NCBI RefSeq assembly: GCF_000368045.1
Contig: NZ_KB849236.1
Location: forward strand, 550,487-614,486
Direction: 5' to 3'
DNA length: 64,000 nt
Source: Acinetobacter johnsonii CIP 64.6
Lineage (GTDB): Bacteria > Pseudomonadota > Gammaproteobacteria > Pseudomonadales > Moraxellaceae
In this document: positions 7,234-15,721 of the stretch, piece by piece
Position numbering within the stretch: position 1 is the first letter of the stretch
Layout of the letters: each line of letters starts with the position of its first letter
Made by a program: the position numbers and the translations under genes
The notes under the pieces: model-generated
Seen by the model: the letters and a program-made list of their open reading frames with translations, nothing else
What the model was told of the DNA's origin: nothing
The model's database searches: none

Positions 7234-8076
7234 TTAGCTTAATACCAAATTCATCTTGCTCCAAAAATTATTCCATAGACTTAAATATTCAGTTTGAAGT
7301 TGCTGGAAATACAGAGCTTGTTCAGGTTTATAGCATTGTGTGAATAGCAACCAAATATCGTCTTCATGATTGTCATCGTTAGCAAGGGTTGTATCACATG
7401 TTTCTGCAAGGCCATGACATGCATAGTAGCCTTGGGTAAATAAAGGATCATAGGCTGTGAGATTAGTTCTGAGTGCTTCACTAAACTTAATCACTTGTAG
7501 TTCAGTACAAGCCAAAATGAGCAGCAAGTCTGCATAAGAATGAATATGTTCTTGAATAAATTGTGCGATTGCAAATGCTTCAGGCTCGGTCTGTTTTTGA
7601 TTGGTGACATTGAGTTCAAGTTGCTGCATCAGTTGAAGGAAATAGACCAAATGCGATTTAGAGGGCGAGCTTTTCTCAAGTTGGTGGGTATTAAAACCCA
7701 ATTCATCTAGAAGATTTAGCGACAACAAATAACGTGCATATATCTTAGCTGCAATCCGGTCTTGCTCCACGATATTGCTGTCGTGCTCAAGTTGCAGCGC
7801 TTGATATATAGCCATACTCAAAGCATCAGTGAAAATTTTAACAATAGCAGTAAAATAATTCAGATGAATAAACTTCAGCTGTTCAAGGCTCAGTTGGCAT
7901 TGATGCAGCCGTGTCAGTATCGGATGTTGGAATAAAATATGTTCAGCTGTCGTTTGCTTTAAATGGCTGATCGCTTGAGTATTGGTTGCCCATGATGCTG
8001 GGCTTAAGGATCGTTCAATAAAGCGCAAAACTTCTGCGCGGGTATGTTCAGACTGGGTGAAGGAGAGAGCATTCAT
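7234..8076 (-). CDS. Putative heme-oxygenase-like metal enzyme
   Basis: This 280-aa all-helical protein has the pattern of the heme-oxygenase-like (TenA/PqqC/HDO) fold. It shows an early EHILFQHPILTRLHQ segment, a central NLLDELGF stretch, a C-terminal HGLAETCD, and then H and D spaced as NHEDD. In the diiron HDO group such His, Glu and Asp residues bind iron and drive oxidative chemistry. I cannot name a substrate. It is divergent from a TetR-type regulator across a 251-base AT-rich gap, which suggests the regulator could control it. A shorter start is possible, but none looks better. Confidence 0.5.
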   Translation of the reverse strand: MNALSFTQSEHTRAEVLRFIERSLSPASWATNTQAISHLKQTTAEHILFQHPILTRLHQCQLSLEQLKFIHLNYFTAIVKIFTDALSMAIYQALQLEHDSNIVEQDRIAAKIYARYLLSLNLLDELGFNTHQLEKSSPSKSHLVYFLQLMQQLELNVTNQKQTEPEAFAIAQFIQEHIHSYADLLLILACTELQVIKFSEALRTNLTAYDPLFTQGYYACHGLAETCDTTLANDDNHEDDIWLLFTQCYKPEQALYFQQLQTEYLSLWNNFWSKMNLVLS

Positions 8077-8327
8077 ATACGAGGTAAATTTTAATTGTCA
8101 TCATTTTTATCATAGTGAAAAAGACTCGATTCTTCTAGTGTTTTATTTATCTTAAAAACTATATATTTCAAATGTTTATTTTAATATTGGTATTGTTTTT
8201 TATAAAAAAACGGCGTTGATCTAAATTTGATATATAATATCGTCTTCAATCGATGTATTTCGTTTTCATGTGCTGTTCTTTTGGGTTAATGGCTTAATTT
8301 TAAAGTTTTGTGCATCAGGTAAAATAA

Positions 8328-8894
8328 ATGTCAAAAAAAGAAGACATCATTAACACAGCGCTTAATCTCTTTAACTCACATAGTTATAATTCTATCGGTG
8401 TGGATCGGATTATTAGCGAGTCTGGCGTTGCTAAAATGACGTTTTACAAATACTTCCCATCTAAAGCTAAATTAATTGAAGAATGCTTAGTGACAAGAAA
8501 CCAAAATTTACAGCAGTCGCTTGAAGCGACGATTGCTGCATGTGACCCAAGTGATTATCTCTCCCATATTCGTGCAATTTTTGAATGGTACCATGCTTGG
8601 TTTCATAGCGCGGATTTTAATGGTTGTATGTTCCAAAAGGCAGTTGAAGAAATTTCAAAAATTTATCCTTCTTCGCTACAGCCTGCAATTGATTATAAAG
8701 AATGGTTAAAAGGCAAGTTATGTCAGGCTTTGAATCGTCTAGGTGTGAAGCAAGATGAACAGTTGGCGGCTTTTTTATCCAGTATTTTGGATGGCATGAC
8801 CATACAAGCGCAAATCGATCCGGACCAAGTGCATTTGGAAGATTATTGGAAGCGTGTAAACACTTTAATCCAAATGGAACTTTCAGCTGCCTAA
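8328..8894 (+). CDS. TetR/AcrR-family transcriptional regulator
   Basis: This protein (188 aa) has an N-terminal TetR DNA-binding domain of about 50 residues (IGVDRIISESGVAKMTFYKY, with the typical FPSKAKLIEE that follows). The helical C-terminal domain binds an unknown ligand. It starts with an ATG after an AT-rich leader. TetR proteins usually repress themselves and a neighbouring gene; the divergent enzyme gene at 7234-8076 is the obvious candidate target. A perfect hairpin about 90 bases downstream probably ends its transcript. Confidence 0.9.
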   Translation: MSKKEDIINTALNLFNSHSYNSIGVDRIISESGVAKMTFYKYFPSKAKLIEECLVTRNQNLQQSLEATIAACDPSDYLSHIRAIFEWYHAWFHSADFNGCMFQKAVEEISKIYPSSLQPAIDYKEWLKGKLCQALNRLGVKQDEQLAAFLSSILDGMTIQAQIDPDQVHLEDYWKRVNTLIQMELSAA

Positions 8895-8982
8895 TATATA
8901 AATTTTGATTTTAAGGTTAACCTAATACACTCATTATATTGCTGGCTTAAATGCGCTTAAAATAAATCACGTACAAATAAAT

Positions 8983-9012
8983 AAGCGCGATAACGGTTAA
9001 GTTATCGCGCTT
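8983..9012 (+). terminator. Hairpin after the TetR gene
   Basis: A perfect 12-bp stem AAGCGCGATAAC with loop GGTTAA is followed by only three T. It lies in the 388-base gap between the convergent TetR and DUF2071 genes and may end transcription from both sides. The rest of that gap shows no gene. Confidence 0.7.
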
Positions 9013-9282
9013 TGCTGATAATGATTATGTTCCATATCGCACATTATTTGACAATAATGCATGATATGAATATGAGCAACTTAATGTGCTTTCTTATATT
9101 TTTGTACCCTCTGAATGTTTTCGGTCATTCAGTATTTCAGCAAAAATAGACAGACTTGTCTGTTTTGTTGAATTATAGAGACTTTGTGGAGAAAAACAAC
9201 CAATCTCTCATTATTTTGGCTGAAATTTATTCATCATGCTTAATATCCCTTAAAATATGTAGGGTATTCATTATTTATTGTG

Positions 9283-10083
9283 TTATTCAGCCGAATGATT
9301 AAGGCACCTTGGGGGTAAATAAATGGTAAATTCATTGATTGGTTCAATCAGAACACTATAGGGTTTGAGCTGATCTTCATAGCATACAAGATTGAGCCTT
9401 GCTAAAAGTTCAAAGCGAGCATAATGCAGCGTTGCAGGTTTTGGATGTAAGCGCCCATGCCACACACGATAGCTGCCGAGTTTTCCATCGCGGCGATGGT
9501 AAAATCCTGCCAAAGGATGAGTCAAGAAGACCTGATAACTTTCTAAATTGGGAAAGCCTTCAAAATGCCATGGGTCATGTTCGGACTGAGACAAATGCAC
9601 ATCTGAAGTGGCCCATGCCGATTGGGTACGCATTTTATATTGTGTATATCGACCCTCTGCATCTTGCTGGCAATCAAACTCAATCTGTGCAGAATGCCAC
9701 GGTAGTTGCCAAACATAACGAGGAACGATCAGTGTCCAAGAGTCCAAAGTCGTTCCTAAAAACCAAACACAACGTTCTTGTGTCTCCTGATCAATCACGT
9801 AGACTCGATAATTGGTTTGCCCCATCGTGAATTTTGGAAAAGGGTAAACTGCGGAGCTGAAATCGACATCGATAAAGGGGACTACCGACATCAGTGCATG
9901 TTGTTTGCCTTGGTACTGGACCGTGTCTAACTTAAACCGTGCTGGAATGATCTCTTTAAACCGCGCTGGGTCGACGGTATAAGTAATGAGGGCAAAATGC
10001 TGGAGTTTACACGCTACATCAATACCGCTGGGCTTGGGTTTTGGATGTAAATAGTCTTTAAATTTGAGTTCTGGAAAGGTCAT
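9283..10083 (-). CDS. DUF2071 family protein (YqjF-like)
   Basis: This 266-aa protein matches the DUF2071 family, whose fold is related to acetoacetate decarboxylase. It shows an early DPARFKEIIPARFKLDTV, a middle GQTNYRVYVID and a later LTHPLAGFYHRRDGK, which are typical positions of the family. No enzymatic activity is established for the family, and I infer none. It is transcribed in the same direction as fpr but is separated from it by a strong terminator at 10145-10174, so it has its own promoter. There is no signal peptide, so it is cytosolic. Confidence 0.8.
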   Translation of the reverse strand: MTFPELKFKDYLHPKPKPSGIDVACKLQHFALITYTVDPARFKEIIPARFKLDTVQYQGKQHALMSVVPFIDVDFSSAVYPFPKFTMGQTNYRVYVIDQETQERCVWFLGTTLDSWTLIVPRYVWQLPWHSAQIEFDCQQDAEGRYTQYKMRTQSAWATSDVHLSQSEHDPWHFEGFPNLESYQVFLTHPLAGFYHRRDGKLGSYRVWHGRLHPKPATLHYARFELLARLNLVCYEDQLKPYSVLIEPINEFTIYLPPRCLNHSAE

Positions 10084-10144
10084 GGGTTTAAATTCTAGAT
10101 TTGTTATTTTTTTAATATTAGATAAAACTATGCGTAGAGTAAAT

Positions 10145-10174
10145 AAAAAACCGAAGCCTAAGCTTCGGTTTTTT
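10145..10174 (-). terminator. Terminator downstream of fpr
   Basis: The stem AACCGAAGC/GCTTCGGTT (10149-10157 and 10162-10170) has loop CTAA and is flanked by A-runs and T-runs on both sides. On the minus strand it lies just after the fpr stop and has a T-run of six. Confidence 0.9.
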
Positions 10175-10191
10175 AATATATTTATACGATC

Positions 10192-10971
10192 TTATTTTTC
10201 AACGAATGCACGTTCAATCACGTAGTCACCAAGTACACCCATACGTGGCGATTCTTTTAAACCATGTTGGTCTAGAAGTGCAGCAACGTCATCGAGGAAT
10301 GCTGGGCTACCGCAAAGCATTGCACGATCCGTTTCTGGGTTAAAACGTGGTAAACCGATCTTCTCAAAAATCTCGCCAGTTTCAATCACTGTTGTTACAC
10401 GACCTTGGTTTGGATACTCTTCACGAGTAACCGTTGGGTAGTAAACCAATTTATCTTTAATGCCTAGCTCTTCAAAGAACTCATTGTTCGGAAGTTCGTC
10501 TAAAATGAGGTCTTGGTAAGCCAACTCAGAAATGAAGCGTGTACCATGAACCACAATCACTTTCTCAAAACGTTCATAGGTTTCAGGATCACGAATGGTT
10601 GCCAAGAACGGCGCAAGACCTGTACCAGAAGAAAGCAGGTATAAGTTTTTACCAGGGTTTAAATCATCAAGTACTAAAGTTCCTGTAGGCTTTTTAGATA
10701 CCAGGATTTCGTCACCCACTTTAACTTTTTGTAAAATAGAGGTTAACGGGCCATCAGGAACTTTAATTGAGAAAAACTCAAGTTCTTCTTCGTAGTTTGC
10801 ACTAGCAATAGAATAAGCACGCATTAACGGTTTGCCATTTACTTCAAGGCCGATCATCACAAATTGACCGTTTTTAAAACGTAGAGCAGTGTCGCGCGTC
10901 GTTTTAAAAGAGAATAAAGTATCATTCCAATGGTGGACGTGAGTAATCTTTTCGACGTTGAAAGCAGCCAT
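10192..10971 (-). CDS. fpr: Ferredoxin--NADP reductase
   Basis: The enzyme moves electrons between NADPH and ferredoxin or flavodoxin in the cytosol. The FAD-binding motif RAYSIAS, the phosphate-binding GPLTS, the NADP-binding SSGTGLAPFL and the C-terminal VIERAFVEK with a terminal Lys are all present, as in the bacterial subclass II family. I start it at the ATG at 10971 (259 aa, MAAFNVEKIT). The in-frame TTG four codons upstream is less likely. It is divergent from trmO across about 100 bases. Oxidative-stress control is common for fpr but no clear SoxR site was seen. Confidence 0.95.
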   Translation of the reverse strand: MAAFNVEKITHVHHWNDTLFSFKTTRDTALRFKNGQFVMIGLEVNGKPLMRAYSIASANYEEELEFFSIKVPDGPLTSILQKVKVGDEILVSKKPTGTLVLDDLNPGKNLYLLSSGTGLAPFLATIRDPETYERFEKVIVVHGTRFISELAYQDLILDELPNNEFFEELGIKDKLVYYPTVTREEYPNQGRVTTVIETGEIFEKIGLPRFNPETDRAMLCGSPAFLDDVAALLDQHGLKESPRMGVLGDYVIERAFVEK

Positions 10972-11073
10972 TAAAGGTCTCAATAAATTATCAAATTAGA
11001 ACAGGTTGCTATTCTAATCTAAAATCATTCTCGATAAACTGAATATATTTAATTGAGCTTATTAGAAAAAGTG

Positions 11074-11781
11074 ATGATGACTGAGTTAACCTTGCCAATT
11101 ATTGGCTATATGCACTCTTCTTATAAGGAAAAGTTTGGTATTCCTCGGCAGCCTAATTTGGTTCAAGTGGAATCGTATATTGAAATGTCAGCCCCCTATA
11201 ATGATGTTCTGGCCTTTGAAGGAATTGAGGCATTTAGTCATTTATGGTTGGTGTGGCAGTTTCATGACAATAAAAATCCAGAAAAAACCCAGTTTCGCCC
11301 ACAAGTTCGTCCGCCACGCTTAGGGGGTAATAAAAAAATAGGGGTATTTGCTACGCGTAGTATGTATCGTCCTTCACCGATTGGTCTATCGGTGGTAAAG
11401 CTCAAGTGCGTCAAAAAAGAGGGGAAGTCGGTTCGAGTGTATGTCACAGGAAGTGATTTGCTAGATGGCACCCCGATTGTCGATATTAAACCTTATATAC
11501 ACTACTCAGATGCCGTTATAGATGCGGAAAGTGGCTATGCGCAAGATGAACCTAAACGTAAATCGGTGATATGGTCGGATCGGGCGATCGAACAGAAGCA
11601 GCAGCTTTTGATGAGTGAGAAATTGTCTGTACAGACTGCACAAGAGCTTGAAGCCGTTTTATCTTTAGATCCCAGACCGGCGTATCAGGATGATGAAGCG
11701 CGAATTTATGGGATGAAATTTGCAAATTTAGATGTGAAATTTAAAGTGAATGAAACGTGTATAGAAATACAGGAGCTATAA
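11074..11781 (+). CDS. trmO: tRNA N6-threonylcarbamoyladenosine methyltransferase
   Basis: TrmO (YaeB/TsaA) methylates the N6 of t6A37 in certain threonine tRNAs using S-adenosylmethionine. The family signature ATRSMYRPSPIGLSVVKL and the second motif DGTPIVDIKPYI are intact, with a C-terminal DPRPAY. The tandem ATGs at 11074 and 11077 follow an A/G-rich stretch and are preferred over the TTG at 11053. The product has about 235 aa, the usual length. Its stop codon lies within an 11-bp inverted repeat (11767-11791) that lacks a T-run. Confidence 0.93.
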   Translation: MMTELTLPIIGYMHSSYKEKFGIPRQPNLVQVESYIEMSAPYNDVLAFEGIEAFSHLWLVWQFHDNKNPEKTQFRPQVRPPRLGGNKKIGVFATRSMYRPSPIGLSVVKLKCVKKEGKSVRVYVTGSDLLDGTPIVDIKPYIHYSDAVIDAESGYAQDEPKRKSVIWSDRAIEQKQQLLMSEKLSVQTAQELEAVLSLDPRPAYQDDEARIYGMKFANLDVKFKVNETCIEIQEL

Positions 11782-11830
11782 GCTCCTGTATCGATTCAAA
11801 CTTAAACCCACTGAGTTATTCGAAATAGAT

Positions 11831-12092
11831 TTAAAACTTCAGGTTTTGTTTTAAATAATTTGCTGCAACTGAATTGTATAAATCACAACCTTTATTTAAG
11901 CCATCTACCTTAGTTAAACGAGCGGTTTTCTCGTCGGCAGACATATTCATTTGATTTATTCGCTCTTTCTCTGATTGAATATCATTTGCAAGATTGGACT
12001 CTACGCCAGCAGTTTCTTTTGAACTTGTATAGTAGGCGCCTTTATATTGCGTGTATCCACTAAAAGCGTGTGCTTCGGTTTCATCGTGGCTG
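11831..12092 (-). pseudogene. 3' part of the lipoprotein gene split by IS3
   Basis: This frame encodes the C-terminal 86 residues of the lipoprotein whose 5' part lies at 13375-14150. It reads HDETEAHAFSGYTQYKGAYY and continues to a Cys-containing tail ending NYLKQNLKF. Removing the IS and one CTG joins ACC-free frames exactly: the codon AGC spans the junction. A GTG within the IS end could allow translation of a 96-aa fragment, but without a signal peptide it would have no role. Confidence 0.85.
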
Positions 12093-12180
12093 AGAGGTGG
12101 ATCAGGAAATTTGAACAACACTTATAAGTGATATTTTGCTCCCCAAATGATGTTATAAACATCAATATATGGAGTATTTT

Positions 12181-12486
12181 ATGGCACGTAGACCAAGAAG
12201 AAATCATTCAAATGATTTTAAAGCTAAGGTAGCACTTGCTGCGATTAAAGCAGAAAAAACACTTGCTGAATTGAGTGCTGAATTTGATGTTCATCAAAAC
12301 CAAATTATCGACTGGAAAAATCAATTAATTTCAGCTTCCTCGCAAGCTTTCGATCAATCAAAAGCTCCAACAGAACCACCCATCGATCTAAAAAAACTAC
12401 ATGCAAAAATCGGTGAGCAAGCATTAGAAATTGATTTTTTAGAAGGTGTGTTGAAGAAACTGGGCCGCTTCAACCACAAAAGTTAA
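12181..12486 (+). CDS. IS3-family transposase OrfA
   Basis: OrfA supplies the DNA-binding part of the transposase. An N-terminal helix-turn-helix (NDFKAKVALAAIKAEKTLAE) is followed by a leucine-zipper-like helix (KKLHAKIGEQALEIDFLEG). I start at the ATG at 12181 (MARRPRRNH); another ATG four codons upstream is possible. OrfA ends at 12486 inside the OrfB frame, which is open from 12435. A -1 shift at the AAAAG at 12478-12482 would give the OrfAB fusion. A TTTTTTA heptamer at 12435-12441 is a second slippery candidate. Confidence 0.9.
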   Translation: MARRPRRNHSNDFKAKVALAAIKAEKTLAELSAEFDVHQNQIIDWKNQLISASSQAFDQSKAPTEPPIDLKKLHAKIGEQALEIDFLEGVLKKLGRFNHKS

Positions 12487-13313
12487 TCGACGACTCACTT
12501 CAGATTTCAGTATCTAAGCAAGCTAAGCTGCTGAAAGTCTCCCGTGGTTGTTATTATTATCGCCCAAAACCTGCGAGTGCATCAGATCTGAAGCTGATGC
12601 GGTGTATGGATGAATTACATATGCAATATCCTTTTGCAGGTAGCCGTATGATGCGTGATTTGTTGAATCGTCAAGGACATCATATAGGACGACGTCATAC
12701 ACGTACTTTAATGAAGAAAATGGGCATTAATGCGTTATATTGCAAACCAAATTTAAGCCAGGCTAATCAAGCTCACCGCAAATATCCATATCTGCTCAAA
12801 GGATTGGCTATTCAGCGCAGTAATCAAGTGTGGTCTACGGATATAACGTATATCCCTATGGCAAAAGGCTTTGTTTATTTATGTGCTGTGATTGATTGGC
12901 ATAGCCGCAAGGTACTTGCGCATAGAGTATCGATTAGTATGGAGGTTACATTTTGCATAGAAACATTAAATGAAGCTATTGAAAAATATGGTCGACCTGA
13001 AATATTTAATACAGACCAAGGCAGTCAGTTTACCAGTGATGCATTTATTGATGTATTGAAATCAAATGGCATTCAAATCAGTATGGATGGTAAAGGTCGA
13101 TGGGTTGATAATGTGATGGTTGAACGATTATGGCGGAGCGTTAAATATGAAGAGGTGTATCTCAAAGCCTACAGCAATGTTTTGGATGCGAAGAAGCAAT
13201 TAAACGCATATTTTGAATTTTATAATTTGAAACGACCTCATTCGAGTCTGGACAAAATGACTCCAGATGAGTTTTACTATGACCAGCTACCACAACAAAA
13301 TAAGGTAGCTTAA
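12480..13313 (+). CDS. IS3-family transposase OrfB
   Basis: This is the catalytic half, expressed as a -1 frameshift fusion with OrfA. From the shift site the frame reads KLIDDSLQISVSKQAKLLKV, the standard start of an IS3 OrfB, and then shows the DDE core: WSTDITYIP, FNTDQGSQF, and Glu in DNVMVERLW. A free-standing ATG start at 12597 would lose about 39 residues of the conserved N-terminal domain. All catalytic residues are intact, so the element should be competent to move. Confidence 0.9.
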   Translation, partial: KLIDDSLQISVSKQAKLLKVSRGCYYYRPKPASASDLKLMRCMDELHMQYPFAGSRMMRDLLNRQGHHIGRRHTRTLMKKMGINALYCKPNLSQANQAHRKYPYLLKGLAIQRSNQVWSTDITYIPMAKGFVYLCAVIDWHSRKVLAHRVSISMEVTFCIETLNEAIEKYGRPEIFNTDQGSQFTSDAFIDVLKSNGIQISMDGKGRWVDNVMVERLWRSVKYEEVYLKAYSNVLDAKKQLNAYFEFYNLKRPHSSLDKMTPDEFYYDQLPQQNKVA

Positions 13314-13374
13314 CTAGAGCAGAGTATCACTTATAAATAAGCTTTTAGTTGTTCAAACATGTGGGACCACCTCT

Positions 13375-14150
13375 CTGTAATGATAGGCAAGCGCATTATT
13401 AAATTTTGTGTATTTAAAATATTTCTGCCCAGTTTGGCTGGCAAAAGCCGTTGCGTATTCATTAAAGCCCTGTTGATATACATCTTCTGCTTCAGATAAG
13501 AGTAAATATTCCTGATTATTTGAATATTCTGTTTCCTGTAAACAGGTTGAACCCGCTGGGAATTTTAATGCTTGGTATGCTTTTAATTTTGTATTGATTG
13601 CATCTGGATACTTCACGCTATATTGAGGATAGTCCAAGTTCCAATTCAGGTCAGGGTCTACAGTTGAAAGTACGCTTTCACCAGCAATATTACGCTGAGC
13701 CACAGTTGTGGTGAATTCTAAACCTGTAGATCCGATTGCGGAATAAGGCCGAAGTTTGATTTGATTATTGATGAAGTTCATTTGGCCAATTAAAGCGCCA
13801 TAGCTATTGGTAGGGCCGAATGTTTGATACTCGCCTTGTTCAGTTAAGTAAATTTCATTTGTATCATCATCTGCATCGAAAGTAGCATAAGCTTTGCCAT
13901 CAGCCAGCGTAATTTTTGTATTTAGCACGCCAAAATCAACAGCTTGAGTATGTGAGTCATACCAATAATCAATACGAACAGTTTCCCATTGTTGGGCTGT
14001 ATTTGTATTATTAGAGTTATTATTTGAAGAATTACTGGATGTTGAGTTATTGCTAGTACTGGTATTGTTAGAACTCTCAGAACTTCCGCCACCACACGCG
14101 CTAAGCATTAATGCACTAAAAACTGCAAGCGATAATATTTTAAATTTCAT
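13375..14150 (-). pseudogene. 5' part of the lipoprotein gene split by IS3
   Basis: The gene starts at 14150 with a lipoprotein signal (MLSACGGG, lipidation Cys at residue 19) and a Ser/Asn-rich linker to about residue 53. A beta-rich domain follows (QWETVRIDYWYDSHTQAVDF). At codon 259 the IS3 element intervenes and the frame stops seven residues later in IS sequence. The uninterrupted gene would encode 344 aa. The family is not recognised; Acinetobacter has many such secreted lipoproteins. The truncated form may still be exported. Confidence 0.85.
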
Positions 14151-14259
14151 AAAGATCCCGATTCAAAAATATATTATTAATAAAGTTATTGTTTAAAAAT
14201 GAAGCGGGCTGATTATAGATTAATATGATGAAAATAAAAAATTAATTATTTAAATCGAA

Positions 14260-15513
14260 TTAATAAATCGTCCACCAAAGTAGCCCAATCAAAACCACCA
14301 TATGCAAAATCTGAATCGGGGCAAAAGCAATAAAGTATTGTTTCCCACCTGTTAAGGCGGCATTAACGGATTTGGCTACAGCGTGTGCAGTCAAACCTAA
14401 TATAAATGCAGACATTGCTGCCGTGTCTGTCGGTGCCCCTTGCATGACCACAGTTGCCATCGCTGCATGGATTTCAAATAAAGAAGCCAGCAAAGTCCCA
14501 GCGATTAAACCTGCATCTCCCAGCCAAAGGTTAAGTCCATACACTCCGGCTTGGATGAGCGTCAAAGTCAGGGCAATAATGCCAGCCTCTTTTAAGCTAA
14601 ACATGCGTGAATCAGTGGGTTGATGTTGTTCTTGTGCAGGGGCAGATCGTACTAAGGCATAAGCACAGATCCCTAAAAGGACACTTGCTACAAGGGTCGG
14701 AAGCAGTATGGTTTTGAGCCAAAGTATACTCACACCTGCGACTATAATCAGCAGTTGCAACAAGGTCGCAATACAGGACATGAGCGCTGCACCTGCATTG
14801 GGTTTGGCGAGTGCTCGACCTGCACGTACTTCCATCCCTAAGCTGGCAACTGTCGCTGTACTCGATACAAAACCTGAAGCGATTGCCGATAAAATCATGG
14901 CATTTTTAGTGCTCAGCAGTCGTTTGGCAATATGTGCAAGCGCTTGAACAGCAAGAATGAGTGTGACTAATTTTAAAATAATATAGGGATTCAGCACAGC
15001 ACCCCATAAAGGCGTATTCGGCGTTAAGGGCAAGGCAACTAGAATCAGTGCTAGAAGAAAGATACCGTCTTTAAACTCAGCCTCAGTAATCCATTTCCCC
15101 GCAATGCTGTGCATAGGATGTTTGGTCATTAAAATAATGGTCAGGAGCACGGCTAAACCTGCAGCAAGTGATGTATTCCATAAGCACATGGCACCAATAA
15201 AATAAGTCATGACAAAGGCAAGTTCAGTGGTTGAACCCAAATCTTCTGTTTGGTTTTTCATTGAGAATATAACGATGCCGCCGATGATCAACGCACCGAC
15301 TATGCCAATACTGACACCAAATAAAAAACAAATAGCACCGAGGAGTGCACAAATGGCAAAGGAGCGTAGTCCTGCAAAGCTCTGTTGGTTTTCACGTTGC
15401 TTGCTTCTTTCACGTTCTAGACCAATCAACAGGCCACAGCCCAATGCCGAAGCCAAGGTGATGAGGACCTCAGATAACGCTAAACTGTTGATGGAAATTG
15501 CGCTGAAGTCCAA
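14260..15513 (-). CDS. MgtC/SapB and DUF4010 membrane protein
   Basis: This 417-aa inner-membrane protein has about a dozen hydrophobic segments. The N-terminal MgtC/SapB-type module has the signature ALGCGLLIGLERERSKQ and GLRSFAICALLGA. The C-terminal DUF4010 half includes SAIASGFVSSTATVASLG. Members occur in many Proteobacteria. Links to magnesium or metal homeostasis are known only for MgtC itself, so substrate and direction are unknown here. It stands alone, convergent with the broken lipoprotein region only through direction, and divergent from the GspE-type ATPase gene. Confidence 0.85.
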   Translation of the reverse strand: MDFSAISINSLALSEVLITLASALGCGLLIGLERERSKQRENQQSFAGLRSFAICALLGAICFLFGVSIGIVGALIIGGIVIFSMKNQTEDLGSTTELAFVMTYFIGAMCLWNTSLAAGLAVLLTIILMTKHPMHSIAGKWITEAEFKDGIFLLALILVALPLTPNTPLWGAVLNPYIILKLVTLILAVQALAHIAKRLLSTKNAMILSAIASGFVSSTATVASLGMEVRAGRALAKPNAGAALMSCIATLLQLLIIVAGVSILWLKTILLPTLVASVLLGICAYALVRSAPAQEQHQPTDSRMFSLKEAGIIALTLTLIQAGVYGLNLWLGDAGLIAGTLLASLFEIHAAMATVVMQGAPTDTAAMSAFILGLTAHAVAKSVNAALTGGKQYFIAFAPIQILHMVVLIGLLWWTIY

Positions 15514-15721
15514 GCCTACCTCACAAGAGCTAATGATCTGTCTAAAATATAGGCTAATGCTGAAGGTGGATTCAAGTTAAAAGAGCAAGATTTGTGAGTA
15601 AATTCGTGATTATATTGATGAGCTTGGCTACTCCTCGATATTTGTAGGATTTGCTTATGCTTTGTGCGAATGAATACAGAAAATCTTGCTATAGTGGGGT
15701 TATGTTTGGGGACGTATAACA

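Larger units (their letters stand above)
12093..13374 (+). mobile_element. Complete IS3-family insertion sequence
   Basis: The element is 1282 bp. Its termini are AGAGGTGG (12093) and CCACCTCT (13374), within imperfect inverted repeats of about 27 bases that share the inner TTTGAACAAC. It is flanked by a 3-bp direct repeat CTG (12090-12092 and 13375-13377), the usual size for this family. It holds overlapping orfA and orfB. It is inserted in a lipoprotein gene, and its right half is repeated at 1-642 in the same orientation. Confidence 0.96.

Noticed and set aside
9017..9029. GATAATGATTAT, a Fur-like sequence
   Set aside because: Only half the consensus matches and no gene starts nearby; it lies between two gene ends.
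9399..9830. 143-aa plus-strand frame inside the DUF2071 gene
   Set aside because: A shadow of the minus-strand gene, which has the real family motifs.
1..13374. Composite transposon bounded by the two IS3 copies
   Set aside because: The right copy has its own CTG duplication at both ends, which shows a separate insertion.
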